Assembly (NCBI RefSeq): GCF_964212655.1
Contig: NZ_OZ156465.1
Location: forward strand, 1,426,001-1,490,000
Direction: 5' to 3'
DNA length: 64,000 bases
From: Candidatus Thiodiazotropha sp. LNASS1
Lineage (GTDB): Bacteria; Pseudomonadota; Gammaproteobacteria; Chromatiales; Chromatiaceae
Shown here: one piece after another, positions 1-8,614 of the stretch
How positions within the stretch are numbered: the first letter of the stretch is position 1
How the letters are laid out: each line of letters begins with the position of its first letter
Notes under the pieces: model-generated
Database searches by the model: none
Told to the model about the DNA's origin: nothing
What the model saw: the letters and a program-made list of their open reading frames with translations, nothing else
Translations under genes and position numbers: made by a program

Positions 1-24
1 AATCGTTGGAAACCCAGGTAAAAA

Positions 25-864
25 ATGATCGACGAAAACCAGTTTCTGCAAAAGCTCAACGACGCCATCGACCATAACCGCATCACTCTTCCCACACTGC
101 CGGAAGTGGCGCTGAAGGTCAGGGATGCAGTGGAGAGAGAGCAGAGTTCGGCCAACCAGATTGCCGACATCATCGCCTCTGACGCGGCCCTCTCGGCCCG
201 GCTTCTGCAAGTCGCCAACAGCCCCCTTTACCGCGGCCGGGTGACCATCGACAATCTGCAGATGGCGGTTGCGAGGCTGGGGGTGCGCCTGGTACGCAGC
301 CTGGTGATCAGCCTCATCATGCAGCAGATTTTCCAGGCCACCAGCGATCTGCTGGACGCCAAATTCAGACAGGTCTGGGAAGAGAGTGTGGAGATTGCCG
401 CGCTCAGCCGTGTCCTTGCCGCCAATACGGACCACCTGGACAAGGAGCAGGCGATGCTGGCGGGCCTGATCCACAACATCGGCGCCCTGCCGATTCTCGC
501 CTTTGCGGAGAGCCATGATGAGCTGCTTGAGGATGCCGAAGAACTGGATCGGATTATCGATGCCCTGAGCCCCCGGATCGGTCAACGCATACTCGAAATG
601 TGGGACTTCCCCGAATCCCTGATCCGGGTACCGGCGAACTTTCTCAATCTCGATTACACCAGCGAAGGGGAAATGGACTATGTGGATATCGTGCTGGTGG
701 CGCGGCTCGAATCGCAGATGAACGACAACGGCTCCATTGACGCAACGACCCTGTCGCAGATCCCGGCCTTCGTAAAGGTCGGTCTGGAACCCGAGGTCAA
801 TATCATCGAAATCGAGGGCGTTGCAGACGATATCCAGAATATCGAGGTCATGTTCATATCGTAA
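25..864 (+). CDS. HDOD domain signalling protein
   Basis: A 279-residue soluble protein made almost entirely of one HDOD domain, a catalytically dead relative of HD phosphohydrolases usually found in regulatory and chemotaxis-linked proteins. The domain is recognised by the run around residues 50-100 (SDAALSARLLQVANSPLY, then a helix with LGVRLVRSLV) and by the degenerate HD position in LIHNIGALPIL near residue 150, where the metal Asp is Asn. No output domain follows. It stops 24 nt before the ABC transporter ATPase on the same strand, so co-transcription is possible but the functional link is unknown. A second, larger HDOD protein lies at 31465. Confidence 0.85.
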   Translation: MIDENQFLQKLNDAIDHNRITLPTLPEVALKVRDAVEREQSSANQIADIIASDAALSARLLQVANSPLYRGRVTIDNLQMAVARLGVRLVRSLVISLIMQQIFQATSDLLDAKFRQVWEESVEIAALSRVLAANTDHLDKEQAMLAGLIHNIGALPILAFAESHDELLEDAEELDRIIDALSPRIGQRILEMWDFPESLIRVPANFLNLDYTSEGEMDYVDIVLVARLESQMNDNGSIDATTLSQIPAFVKVGLEPEVNIIEIEGVADDIQNIEVMFIS

Positions 865-888
865 CCTCACACCCCACAGGGTCCAAAC

Positions 889-1767
889 ATGATTGAGGCG
901 GAAAACCTCTGCAAGCACTATGCGGGTATCAAAGCGGTGGACGGAGTCAGCTTCTCGATCCCCCGCGGTGTCTGCTTCGGTCTGCTTGGCCCCAATGGTG
1001 CGGGCAAGACCACCACCGTGGAGATGCTCGAGGGGATCAAGACCCCAACATCGGGCCAGATACGATACAAGGGCGAGCCCCTGGGCAAACGTTTCCGTAA
1101 CGAGGCGGGGATCATGTTTCAGCACACCGCCCTACAGGAGTATATCCGTGTGGACGAGGTGCTGAAGATGTTTCAGCAGTTCTATACCAAGACTCGCCCT
1201 ATCGATGAGTTGGTGGAGATCTGCGCTCTGGAAGAGTTCCTGTCGCGGGATACGCGCAAACTCTCAGGTGGTCAGAAGCAGCGGCTGCTGTTGGCCATCG
1301 CGCTGATAAACGATCCGGAAGTGGTATTCCTCGACGAACCCACCACCGGTCTCGATCCGCAGTCGCGGCGTAATCTCTGGCATCAGGTTCGCCGCATCAA
1401 GGCGGAAAACAAAACCCTGGTGCTGACCACACACTATATGGAAGAGGCGTTTGAACTCTGTGATGAGATCATCATCATGGATCATGGTACGATCATCGCC
1501 CAGGGCATTCCGAAAACCCTGCTGGCCAACCACTTCGACAAATCGGTGATCACCCTGCCACTCTCCGCCCTGCCCGAGGATTTTCAAGCCGATGAATGCT
1601 CCACACTCCACCCCCAGGATGGGCAGATGGAGATCCTCTCTAAGGATGTGGATACCACCATACACCACCTGGCAGCCCAGAAGATCTCTTTGCAGCAGTT
1701 ACAGGTGCGTTCGCCGACCCTGGAAGATCTGTTCCTGGAACTGACCGGGCATCATCTGCGCACCTAG
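889..1767 (+). CDS. ABC transporter ATP-binding protein (DrrA/NodI type)
   Basis: ATPase subunit (292 residues) of an ABC-2 exporter. Walker A is GPNGAGKTTT near residue 36, the signature LSGGQKQR near 125, Walker B VVFLDEPTTGLD near 145, and the switch His is in TTHYMEEA. The C-terminal 80 residues form the extra domain common in drug and polysaccharide export ATPases. It is followed after 13 nt by its membrane partner at 1781. Substrate cannot be read from the sequence; because the downstream genes look biosynthetic, export of their product is an attractive but unproven role. Confidence 0.93.
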   Translation: MIEAENLCKHYAGIKAVDGVSFSIPRGVCFGLLGPNGAGKTTTVEMLEGIKTPTSGQIRYKGEPLGKRFRNEAGIMFQHTALQEYIRVDEVLKMFQQFYTKTRPIDELVEICALEEFLSRDTRKLSGGQKQRLLLAIALINDPEVVFLDEPTTGLDPQSRRNLWHQVRRIKAENKTLVLTTHYMEEAFELCDEIIIMDHGTIIAQGIPKTLLANHFDKSVITLPLSALPEDFQADECSTLHPQDGQMEILSKDVDTTIHHLAAQKISLQQLQVRSPTLEDLFLELTGHHLRT

Positions 1768-1780
1768 GATCGCTCTCACT

Positions 1781-2779
1781 ATGTCGCTTCGTCGCTTTCT
1801 GGCTGCCCTGCAAGCACGCAACCTGGAGTTCCTGCGAGACCACACCGCACTCGGCTGGAACCTGATCATGCCGGTATTGATCGTGATGGGTTTCGCCTTT
1901 GCATTCACCACCGGACAGGAGGAACTCTACAAGGTTGGACTGTATGGGGATCCTGAACAGAATCAGAGCGTGGATGATTTCCTGAAGACCCGGTATGTGG
2001 ATTTCATCCCGGTGGATGACCTGAGCAGGATGATCGACAAGGTGGACAGGCACCAGATAGATCTGTTGCTGGACCTGCAAAGCAACCGATATTGGGTCAA
2101 CAGCACCTCGCCCAAGGGTTACCTGCTTGAGCAGCTGTTGTCGCCCTACGGGCTGCAGCGCGAGACGCTCAGCGGGTCGGAGATACGCTATGTGGATTGG
2201 GTCATTCCCGGTGTCCTGGGCATGAACATCATGTTCAGCGCCCTGTTCGGCGTAGGCTACGTCATTGTCAGGTATCGAAAAAATGGCGTCTTGAAACGGT
2301 TGCGGGCAACCCCGCTCAGCGCCTTCGAGTTTATATCGGCACAGATTGCATCGCGCCTGTTGATGATCGTAGCGGTCACCGTGCTGGTCTATGTGGGGAC
2401 TGACCTGGTGGTGGATTTCCGCATGGTCGGTTCCTACTGGCTGCTCTTTCTGATCCTCATTCTCGGTGCGCTCAGCATGATCAGCGTCGGGCTGCTGGTG
2501 GCGGCCCGCATCACCAGCGAAGAAGCGGCAAACGGGCTGCTGAATCTGATGAGCTGGCCCATGATGTTGCTGTCGGGGGTCTGGTTCTCGCTGGAAGGCT
2601 CACATCCGTTTGTGCAGAACCTGGCACTGGCCCTGCCATTGACCCACATGGTGGATGCTGCCCGGGTGGTCATGATCGAGGGTGCAGGATTTATGGATGT
2701 GGCTTCCCAGCTGTTCATCCTCACGCTATTTACCTTATGCTTTGTCATCATAGGTTCAAAAACCTTTCGCTGGGAGTAG
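1781..2779 (+). CDS. ABC-2 type transporter permease
   Basis: Membrane subunit (332 residues) pairing with the ATPase at 889. One hydrophobic helix lies near the N terminus (WNLIMPVLIVMGFAFAF), then a periplasmic domain of about 110 residues, then five more hydrophobic segments from about residue 145 to the end, the ABC2_membrane arrangement. The segment WPMMLLSGVWFSLEG is a typical late-helix signature of this family. The stop lies 5 nt before the deaminase start, so the genes are probably on one transcript. Confidence 0.9.
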   Translation: MSLRRFLAALQARNLEFLRDHTALGWNLIMPVLIVMGFAFAFTTGQEELYKVGLYGDPEQNQSVDDFLKTRYVDFIPVDDLSRMIDKVDRHQIDLLLDLQSNRYWVNSTSPKGYLLEQLLSPYGLQRETLSGSEIRYVDWVIPGVLGMNIMFSALFGVGYVIVRYRKNGVLKRLRATPLSAFEFISAQIASRLLMIVAVTVLVYVGTDLVVDFRMVGSYWLLFLILILGALSMISVGLLVAARITSEEAANGLLNLMSWPMMLLSGVWFSLEGSHPFVQNLALALPLTHMVDAARVVMIEGAGFMDVASQLFILTLFTLCFVIIGSKTFRWE

Positions 2780-2784
2780 ACAGG

Positions 2785-3261
2785 ATGGATCATCAGGACG
2801 AGACATTCATGACCGAGGCGCTGAAGCTTGCGCAACGGGGCATCGAGCAGGGCGATGGCGGTCCCTTCGGCGCGGTGGTGGTCATGGATGGCCGGATTAT
2901 CGGGCGTGGCTGGAATCAGGTAATCAAGCGCAACGATCCCACCGCGCATGCGGAAATAGTGGCGATACGCGAGGCCTGCTCTCATGCTGCGAGCTATCAC
3001 CTGACCGGCAGTGTACTCTATACCACCTGTGAACCCTGCCCGATGTGCCTGAGCGCCGCCTACTGGGCCCATATAGATCGTCTGGTCTATGCCGCTGAGG
3101 CGGATGACGCCGCTGCCATCGGTTTTAACGACAGTTTCATACAGGCTGAATTGCACAAGCCGAGGGATGGAAGAGCCATGGCCACCCAACAACTTCTCAG
3201 GGAACGCAGTCTCGCCCTGTTCAGGCAGTGGCAGACGAGTGACAAGCGTGTCGACTATTGA
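2785..3261 (+). CDS. zinc-dependent nucleoside/guanine deaminase family protein
   Basis: A 158-residue cytidine/deoxycytidylate deaminase-fold enzyme. The zinc site is complete: HAEIVAIREA supplies the His ligand and the catalytic Glu, and EPCPMCLSA supplies the two Cys ligands. Size and the C-terminal segment with FNDSFIQAEL resemble guanine deaminases and related nucleoside deaminases more than TadA, but substrate is not certain. The open frame extends upstream to 2737 inside the permease gene; the ATG at 2785 is chosen because GGAG lies about 8 nt before it. Tight spacing to the ABC permease suggests a shared operon. Confidence 0.85.
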   Translation: MDHQDETFMTEALKLAQRGIEQGDGGPFGAVVVMDGRIIGRGWNQVIKRNDPTAHAEIVAIREACSHAASYHLTGSVLYTTCEPCPMCLSAAYWAHIDRLVYAAEADDAAAIGFNDSFIQAELHKPRDGRAMATQQLLRERSLALFRQWQTSDKRVDY

Positions 3262-3336
3262 GCGGTTCCCCCTTATCGCCCCGATTTTGCAAGGCCAGGA
3301 CTTGGATTAAAACAACATAAAACAGTAACAAATACT

Positions 3337-5271
3337 ATGTGCGGTATTGCAGGCATCTTAAATCTCAAAGACGGCATTCCACCCTCCAGAAGCGAACTCG
3401 AGGGCATGATACACACTGTCCATCACCGCGGCCCAGACGGTTACGGCTACTACTGTCATGACAGAGTGGGGCTGGCCCACGCCCGTCTCAGCATCATCGA
3501 CCTGGCGGGGGGCGACCAGCCGATCCACAATGAGGATCAGTCAGTGCAGGTGGTCTTCAATGGGGAGATCTTCAACTACGTTGAACTGACCGCTCAGCTC
3601 AAGCAGCAGGGACACCGCTTCTACACCCACTCAGACACCGAAGTCATCGTCCACCTCTATGAAGAGTATGCAGAGAAGTTCGTCGACCATCTGAACGGGC
3701 AGTTCGCCATCGCCCTGTGGGACCGCACCAGGCAGAAACTGATACTCGCCAGGGACAGAACGGGGATTCGCCCGCTGTTCACCGTCGAAACCGGAGGCCG
3801 GCTCTATTTCGCCTCGGAGGTAAAGTCCCTGTTCGCTCACCCCGCTATTCCACGCCAGATCAATCTGACCGCTTTGCAGGAAGTGTTTACCTTCTGGACA
3901 ACCCTGCCTCCTCACTCGCTCTTCGAGTCGGTGGAGGTTGTCCCCCCCGGTCACCTGATGGTGATCGAAAATGGCGTTAAGAGCCTCTCCAGATATTGGG
4001 ATTGGACCTATCCCAACGAGCAGATCGATCAGCACAAATCCGTGGCGGAGTGGAGTGAGGAGCTGAAGGCGTTGATGATCGACTCGGTGCGGCTGCAGCT
4101 ACGCTCCGATGTACCGGTGGGTGCCTACCTCAGTGGCGGCCTGGATTCCTCGGTGCTGACTTCCCTGATCAAGAACTTCACCGATACACCGCTCAGGACC
4201 TTCTCCATCGGATTCGAGGATGAAGAGTTCGACGAGAGCGGTTTTCAAAAAGACCTGGTCGACTATCTGGGCACCAATCATACCCATGTACTGTGCAAGC
4301 GCTCGGATATCGGGACCGCCTTTCCAAGGGTCATCTCCCATACCGAGTCTGCGATCGTCAGGACCGCGCCAACTCCGCTGATGCTCCTCTCCGGCGCGGT
4401 TCGCGAGGCCGGGTACAAGGTTGTCCTGACCGGCGAAGGGGCGGATGAGGTATTCGGCGGCTACGATATCTTCAAAGAGGCCAAGGTAAGGCGTTTCTGG
4501 AGCCATGCCCCGGATTCAGAGTGGCGCCCCCTGATCCTGCAGCGCCTCTACCCCTACCTGAAACATTCGCCCACCACCAGCGGGGCCTTTTCCAAACGTT
4601 TCTTTCAACAGGGCATGGAACATCTCGACAAGCCCTATTTTGCCCATATACCGCGTTGGGCCACGACCCAGCGCATCATGCAGTTCTTTTCCGATGAGGC
4701 ACGGGCAGCCGTCAAACCGATAGCTTTTGACGCCATCAATCGCATTCTGCCGGCGGAGATCGACGCCTGGAAATCCCTCAACCGTGATCAGTACATCGAA
4801 GCCAATACCCTGTTATCCGGTTATCTGCTGAGCTCTCAGGGAGACCGAGTGGCGATGGCCAACTCCATCGAAGGCCGATACCCCTTCCTCGACCACCGGG
4901 TGATAGAGTTTGCGGCAACCCTCCCCAGCCGCTACAAGATCATGGGGTTGAATGAAAAATATATGCTCAAGCAGACGATGCAGGGACTGATACCGGAAAG
5001 CATCAGAAACCGCAGCAAACAACCCTATCGCGCACCGGACAGTCAATCCTTCTTCGACGGCGAGACCCCGCTGGAATATGTCGCCTACCTGTTGAGTGAG
5101 GAACGGATCCGGAAAGCGGGATACTATAATCCGAAAACCGTCAATCTGCTGTTGAAAAAATGCGCCCGGGGCAAGGCTCTGGGATTCGCCGACAACATGG
5201 CCTTTGTGGGTATCCTCTCCAGTATGCTGGTGGATGAGCTGTTCATTGAACAAGCGGCAATTGAAACCTGA
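3337..5271 (+). CDS. asnB: asparagine synthase (glutamine-hydrolysing) family amidotransferase
   Basis: A 644-residue AsnB-family enzyme. The N-terminal glutaminase domain begins MCGIAGIL, so Cys2 is the nucleophile and fixes the start codon. The C-terminal ATP-pyrophosphatase domain carries SGGLDSS near residue 266 and GEGADEVFGGYD near 368. The classical reaction is ATP-dependent amidation of aspartate with glutamine nitrogen. Homologues in natural-product, capsule and exosortase loci amidate other carboxylates. Here it is followed by an acyl carrier protein, an acyl-AMP ligase and a NAD-synthase-like protein rather than by amino-acid genes, so a role in modifying a carrier-bound acyl group is possible. 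Enzyme family is certain; substrate is inferred. Confidence 0.9.
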   Translation: MCGIAGILNLKDGIPPSRSELEGMIHTVHHRGPDGYGYYCHDRVGLAHARLSIIDLAGGDQPIHNEDQSVQVVFNGEIFNYVELTAQLKQQGHRFYTHSDTEVIVHLYEEYAEKFVDHLNGQFAIALWDRTRQKLILARDRTGIRPLFTVETGGRLYFASEVKSLFAHPAIPRQINLTALQEVFTFWTTLPPHSLFESVEVVPPGHLMVIENGVKSLSRYWDWTYPNEQIDQHKSVAEWSEELKALMIDSVRLQLRSDVPVGAYLSGGLDSSVLTSLIKNFTDTPLRTFSIGFEDEEFDESGFQKDLVDYLGTNHTHVLCKRSDIGTAFPRVISHTESAIVRTAPTPLMLLSGAVREAGYKVVLTGEGADEVFGGYDIFKEAKVRRFWSHAPDSEWRPLILQRLYPYLKHSPTTSGAFSKRFFQQGMEHLDKPYFAHIPRWATTQRIMQFFSDEARAAVKPIAFDAINRILPAEIDAWKSLNRDQYIEANTLLSGYLLSSQGDRVAMANSIEGRYPFLDHRVIEFAATLPSRYKIMGLNEKYMLKQTMQGLIPESIRNRSKQPYRAPDSQSFFDGETPLEYVAYLLSEERIRKAGYYNPKTVNLLLKKCARGKALGFADNMAFVGILSSMLVDELFIEQAAIET

Positions 5272-5504
5272 CAGGACGGTTAATACTCATTCACATCAAA
5301 CCTGTTGTATAAATATATATCACTGAGGGACACAAAGACCTGACAGGATCTGTGTATAAATATGAGTGAAAAATTACCTGTTTCATTTAAACTGGCCACT
5401 TTACAATACTGACCCTTGGACTAAACAAGTTCACTGATCAGTCGACATACTGAATGGCGAGCATTAGTCTCAGTATCAAACTGTCAGAACATTTGGGAAA
5501 TTTC
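5272..5504 (+). promoter_or_regulatory. A+T-rich leader before the ACP gene with duplicated motifs
   Basis: A 233-nt gap, clearly richer in A+T than the flanking genes. The near-palindrome CCTGACAGGA occurs at 5267-5276, overlapping the asnB stop, and again at 5339-5348. GTATAAATAT occurs at 5307-5316 and 5354-5363. This looks like a promoter/operator region giving the ACP-ligase-NadE-like genes their own transcript, but no start site can be proven. Confidence 0.35.
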
Positions 5505-5750
5505 ATGTCAACAGAAGCAACAATCAGAAACTACATACTTGAAAATTACCTGTTCACCGAGGACCAATCCGCATTAGACAGCGCGGATTCCTTCCTGGAC
5601 AAGGGCATCCTGGATTCAACCGGTATCTTGGAAGTCATCTATTTTCTGGAAGATGAATTCGGGATCAAGGTTGAAGATACCGAAATGGTGCCGGAGAATC
5701 TCGATTCCGTTAAAAACATCGTTGCATTTATCGGAAGAAAAAGGCAGTGA
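5505..5750 (+). CDS. acyl carrier protein (free-standing)
   Basis: An 81-residue phosphopantetheine-carrier protein. The modification site is Ser38 in GILDSTGILEVI, preceded and followed by the acidic helices typical of ACP (FLEDEFGI after the serine). It carries acyl chains as thioesters for a partner enzyme. An upstream in-frame start at 5454 exists, but ATG 5505 has GGGA about 7 nt before it and gives the normal ACP length. The sequence is not the fatty-acid AcpP, which has DSLD at this site. The ligase starts 10 nt after its stop, so the pair very likely works together. Confidence 0.88.
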   Translation: MSTEATIRNYILENYLFTEDQSALDSADSFLDKGILDSTGILEVIYFLEDEFGIKVEDTEMVPENLDSVKNIVAFIGRKRQ

Positions 5751-5760
5751 AGTGACCTCA

Positions 5761-7275
5761 ATGCAGGCTACCCTGGTCAATCGCTTCAGAGAGAGTGTTG
5801 CAAAACATCCTGACTCGCTCGCCGTTGCCGACAGCACACAGCGGGTCTCTTACCAGGTGCTATCCGATCTCGTCGGAAAAGTCAGTCATTACCTGATGTC
5901 GTCGGGCTTGCAGAAGGGTGACCGGGTCGCCATGGTCGTCGCCAACTCGGCGGAATATGCCGCTATCTTCTACGGAATCTGGTCAGCAGGCGGAGTCACC
6001 GTCGCACTCAACACCCAGGCGAAAGCCAAGGATATCATCAACTGGGTAACGCACTCGGATGCCAAGTGGCTGTTCATGGACCTGCAACACCCGGAATACA
6101 AAGATGTATACGAGGCCGGCGGGGAGTTCACACTGATTGATGTGGGCAGCGATGACACCGGAGAGTCAGACAACATCACCGTGGATTGGCAACGGATAGT
6201 CGACTTGGAACCGGCCAATCCGAAAATGTTGCCGGGCCGGTCGGACCTGGCCTCGATCATCTATACCTCGGGCACCACCGGCAATCCCAAGGGCGTCACC
6301 CTCAGCCATGGCAACCTCTGCGCCAACATCGAATCCATCCTGGCCTATCTTGATCTAAGAGCCGAGGACAGCATTCTCAATGTGCTGCCCTTCTACTACT
6401 CCTATGGCAACTCCGTTCTGCACACCCACCTTGCGATTGGAGGGTCAATGATTCTGGAGAACAGCCTGCTCTATCCCCATCGCGTCATGGAGAAGATGTC
6501 AGAGGAGGCAGTGAGCGGTTTTTCCGGCGTACCCTCAACCTTCGCATTGCTGCTCAGCAGGGTCAACATCGGTGATTATGACCTATCAAAACTGCGCTAT
6601 ATCACGCAGGCCGGGGGACCCTTGGCGCCCGCGCTGGCTGACAGACTGAGTACTGCCCTGCCCCATACTGAGCTATTCATCATGTATGGGCTGACCGAGG
6701 CCAGTGCACGTCTCACCTACCTGCCTCCTGGTATGTTGGAGAAAAAGCGGGGCTCGATCGGCATCGCTATCCCAAATACAACTATTGAGGTCAGGAACAA
6801 AACAGGTGAGGTCACAGCGCCCGGTGAGACAGGTGAAATATGCGCCAGCGGTGAAAACATCATGCAGGGATATTGGAAGGACGAGGAGAGGACCGACCAA
6901 GTCCTCAAGGACGGCTGGCTGTATACCGGCGACCTGGCGCATACCGACGCCGACGGCTATCTCTATATCGACGGACGTTCATCCGATATGATCAAGAGCG
7001 GCGCCAACCGTATCAGCCCGAAGGAGATCGAAGAGGTGATCCAGGAGCTGGAGGAGGTGCACGAGGTGGCTGTGATCGGCAGTCCCGATGAGATGCTTGG
7101 GGAGATCATCAAGGCCTATGTCGTGCTGAAAAAGGGCAGCGAATTGAAACAGAGAAACATTCAGCGCCACTGTAAGAACAATCTGGCTATTTATAAAATC
7201 CCAAAGTTCATAGAGTTTATCGAAGAGCTGCCAAAAACGGCTTCAGGCAAGATAAAGAAGTTCCTGCTGAAATAG
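5761..7275 (+). CDS. acyl-AMP ligase / acyl-CoA synthetase (ANL superfamily)
   Basis: A 504-residue AMP-forming adenylating enzyme. Motifs in order: the phosphate loop YTSGTTGNPKG near residue 165, MYGLTEAS near 310, the hinge GWLYTGDLAHTDADGYLYIDGR near 385-405, and the catalytic lysine in PKTASGKIKKF at the extreme C terminus. It activates a carboxylic acid as acyl-AMP and transfers it to CoA or, given the adjoining gene, probably to the ACP encoded 10 nt upstream. The frame is open from 5653, inside the ACP gene, but ATG 5761 gives the standard N terminus. The acid substrate is unknown. Confidence 0.9.
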   Translation: MQATLVNRFRESVAKHPDSLAVADSTQRVSYQVLSDLVGKVSHYLMSSGLQKGDRVAMVVANSAEYAAIFYGIWSAGGVTVALNTQAKAKDIINWVTHSDAKWLFMDLQHPEYKDVYEAGGEFTLIDVGSDDTGESDNITVDWQRIVDLEPANPKMLPGRSDLASIIYTSGTTGNPKGVTLSHGNLCANIESILAYLDLRAEDSILNVLPFYYSYGNSVLHTHLAIGGSMILENSLLYPHRVMEKMSEEAVSGFSGVPSTFALLLSRVNIGDYDLSKLRYITQAGGPLAPALADRLSTALPHTELFIMYGLTEASARLTYLPPGMLEKKRGSIGIAIPNTTIEVRNKTGEVTAPGETGEICASGENIMQGYWKDEERTDQVLKDGWLYTGDLAHTDADGYLYIDGRSSDMIKSGANRISPKEIEEVIQELEEVHEVAVIGSPDEMLGEIIKAYVVLKKGSELKQRNIQRHCKNNLAIYKIPKFIEFIEELPKTASGKIKKFLLK

Positions 7276-7399
7276 ATGTCTTTTTAAAGCTTCGCCTGAT
7301 CATGCCAAAGTGGGATAATATTTTGAATGCAAGTACATCCTAATCGGACGCCGCGAACCATAATTAATAATACCGAGCAGAATCTATCCGGAGAAAATA

Positions 7400-8395
7400 A
7401 TGCCAACATTAGCAGAACGGTACGAAGCTGAAATCCTCGATTTCGACCGGGACAAAGAGGTCGAAAGAATCTGTGAATCCATGCGGGATATCATGCGTAC
7501 CAGGCTGCGCCGTCGCGGCGTTGTGGTCGCGGTATCGGGGGGAATAGACAGTTCTGTCTCAGCGGCCCTGGCGGTCAAGGCCTTTGGCCCGAAAAAGGCC
7601 TTTTTCATTCAATTGCCGGAAATCGATTCGGCCCAGGATACACAATCCCGCGGCAGCCAGTTGATAGCGCACCTGGGCGTGGATCATGCCACCCACAACA
7701 TCGCCGCGACCCTGGAGGCCATCGGTTGTTACCAGGCCCGTGACGAGGCGATTGTGAAAACATTCCCCGAGTATGCCGACGGCTGGAAAAACAAGATCGT
7801 CATTAAGGGGGGTCTGGACGGACAGGTCAACCACTTCTCGCTGGTGGTCCAGGACCCGCAGGGTCAGCAGTTCGAAAAACGCCTCGACCTCAGGGAGTAC
7901 CTGCAGATTGTGGCCGCCACCAACTACAAACAGCGCATTCGAAAGACCATCGAGTACTACCATGCAGACAGGTTGAATTATGCGGTAATCGGCACACCCA
8001 ACCGGCTCGAATACGACCAGGGCTTCTTCGTGAAAAATGGTGATGGTTCCGCTGACCTGAAACCGATCGCCCATCTTTACAAGACCCAGGTCTACGCACT
8101 GGCGGAACACCTCGGCCTGCCCGACTCAATCTGCAATGCGACCCCGACCACCGATACCTACAGCCTGCCCCAGGGACAGGATGAGTTCTACTTCGCCCTT
8201 CCCTATCAGGAGATGGACAAGGCGTTGTGGGCCCACAACATCGGCGCCCCCACCAACGAGTTGGCAGAGATGCTCGGCATCACGGAAGAGCAGGCGAAAT
8301 TCGTTTACCAGGACATCGAAAACAAGCGCAAAACCACCCACTATCTGCATGCGAAGCCCTATTTGATCGAGGCAATGCCCGAGTTGGATTTATAG
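7400..8395 (+). CDS. NAD(+) synthase-like ATP pyrophosphatase
   Basis: A 331-residue member of the NadE family. The P-loop is AVSGGIDSSVSAAL near residue 50; GTPNRLEYDQGFFVKNGDGSAD near 200 and LYKTQVYALAEHLG near 225 match NadE active-site regions. True NadE makes NAD from deamido-NAD with ammonia. This protein is about 55 residues longer than the short ammonia-dependent NadE proteins, with extra sequence between about residues 118 and 175 that contains GGLDGQVNHFSLVV, and it has no glutaminase domain. Its position after AsnB, ACP and the ligase suggests a second amide-forming or adenylating step of the same pathway. Either housekeeping NadE or a repurposed paralogue is possible. Confidence 0.8.
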   Translation: MPTLAERYEAEILDFDRDKEVERICESMRDIMRTRLRRRGVVVAVSGGIDSSVSAALAVKAFGPKKAFFIQLPEIDSAQDTQSRGSQLIAHLGVDHATHNIAATLEAIGCYQARDEAIVKTFPEYADGWKNKIVIKGGLDGQVNHFSLVVQDPQGQQFEKRLDLREYLQIVAATNYKQRIRKTIEYYHADRLNYAVIGTPNRLEYDQGFFVKNGDGSADLKPIAHLYKTQVYALAEHLGLPDSICNATPTTDTYSLPQGQDEFYFALPYQEMDKALWAHNIGAPTNELAEMLGITEEQAKFVYQDIENKRKTTHYLHAKPYLIEAMPELDL

Positions 8396-8614
8396 ATCGC
8401 GAATCGCTGGGCATTGAAAATATGGCTCACAGCCTGCGCATTGTAATTTGAAGTTATATATCTCATAAAGTCTTCATCAATGATAATAGGCGTGGAGAAC
8501 CGAGGTGATTTTCTCAACTTTCAGTATTTATTGTGATTATTAAAGTTGAAATGCTCGGCGTTAATACTGCTGTCCGGATGAATTCCAGACGTTCTAAACT
8601 TGCAATATTTACCG

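Noticed and set aside
889-2779. ABC transporter considered as NodIJ nodulation export
   Set aside because: ATPase and permease match the general ABC-2 exporter pattern only; no nod genes accompany them.
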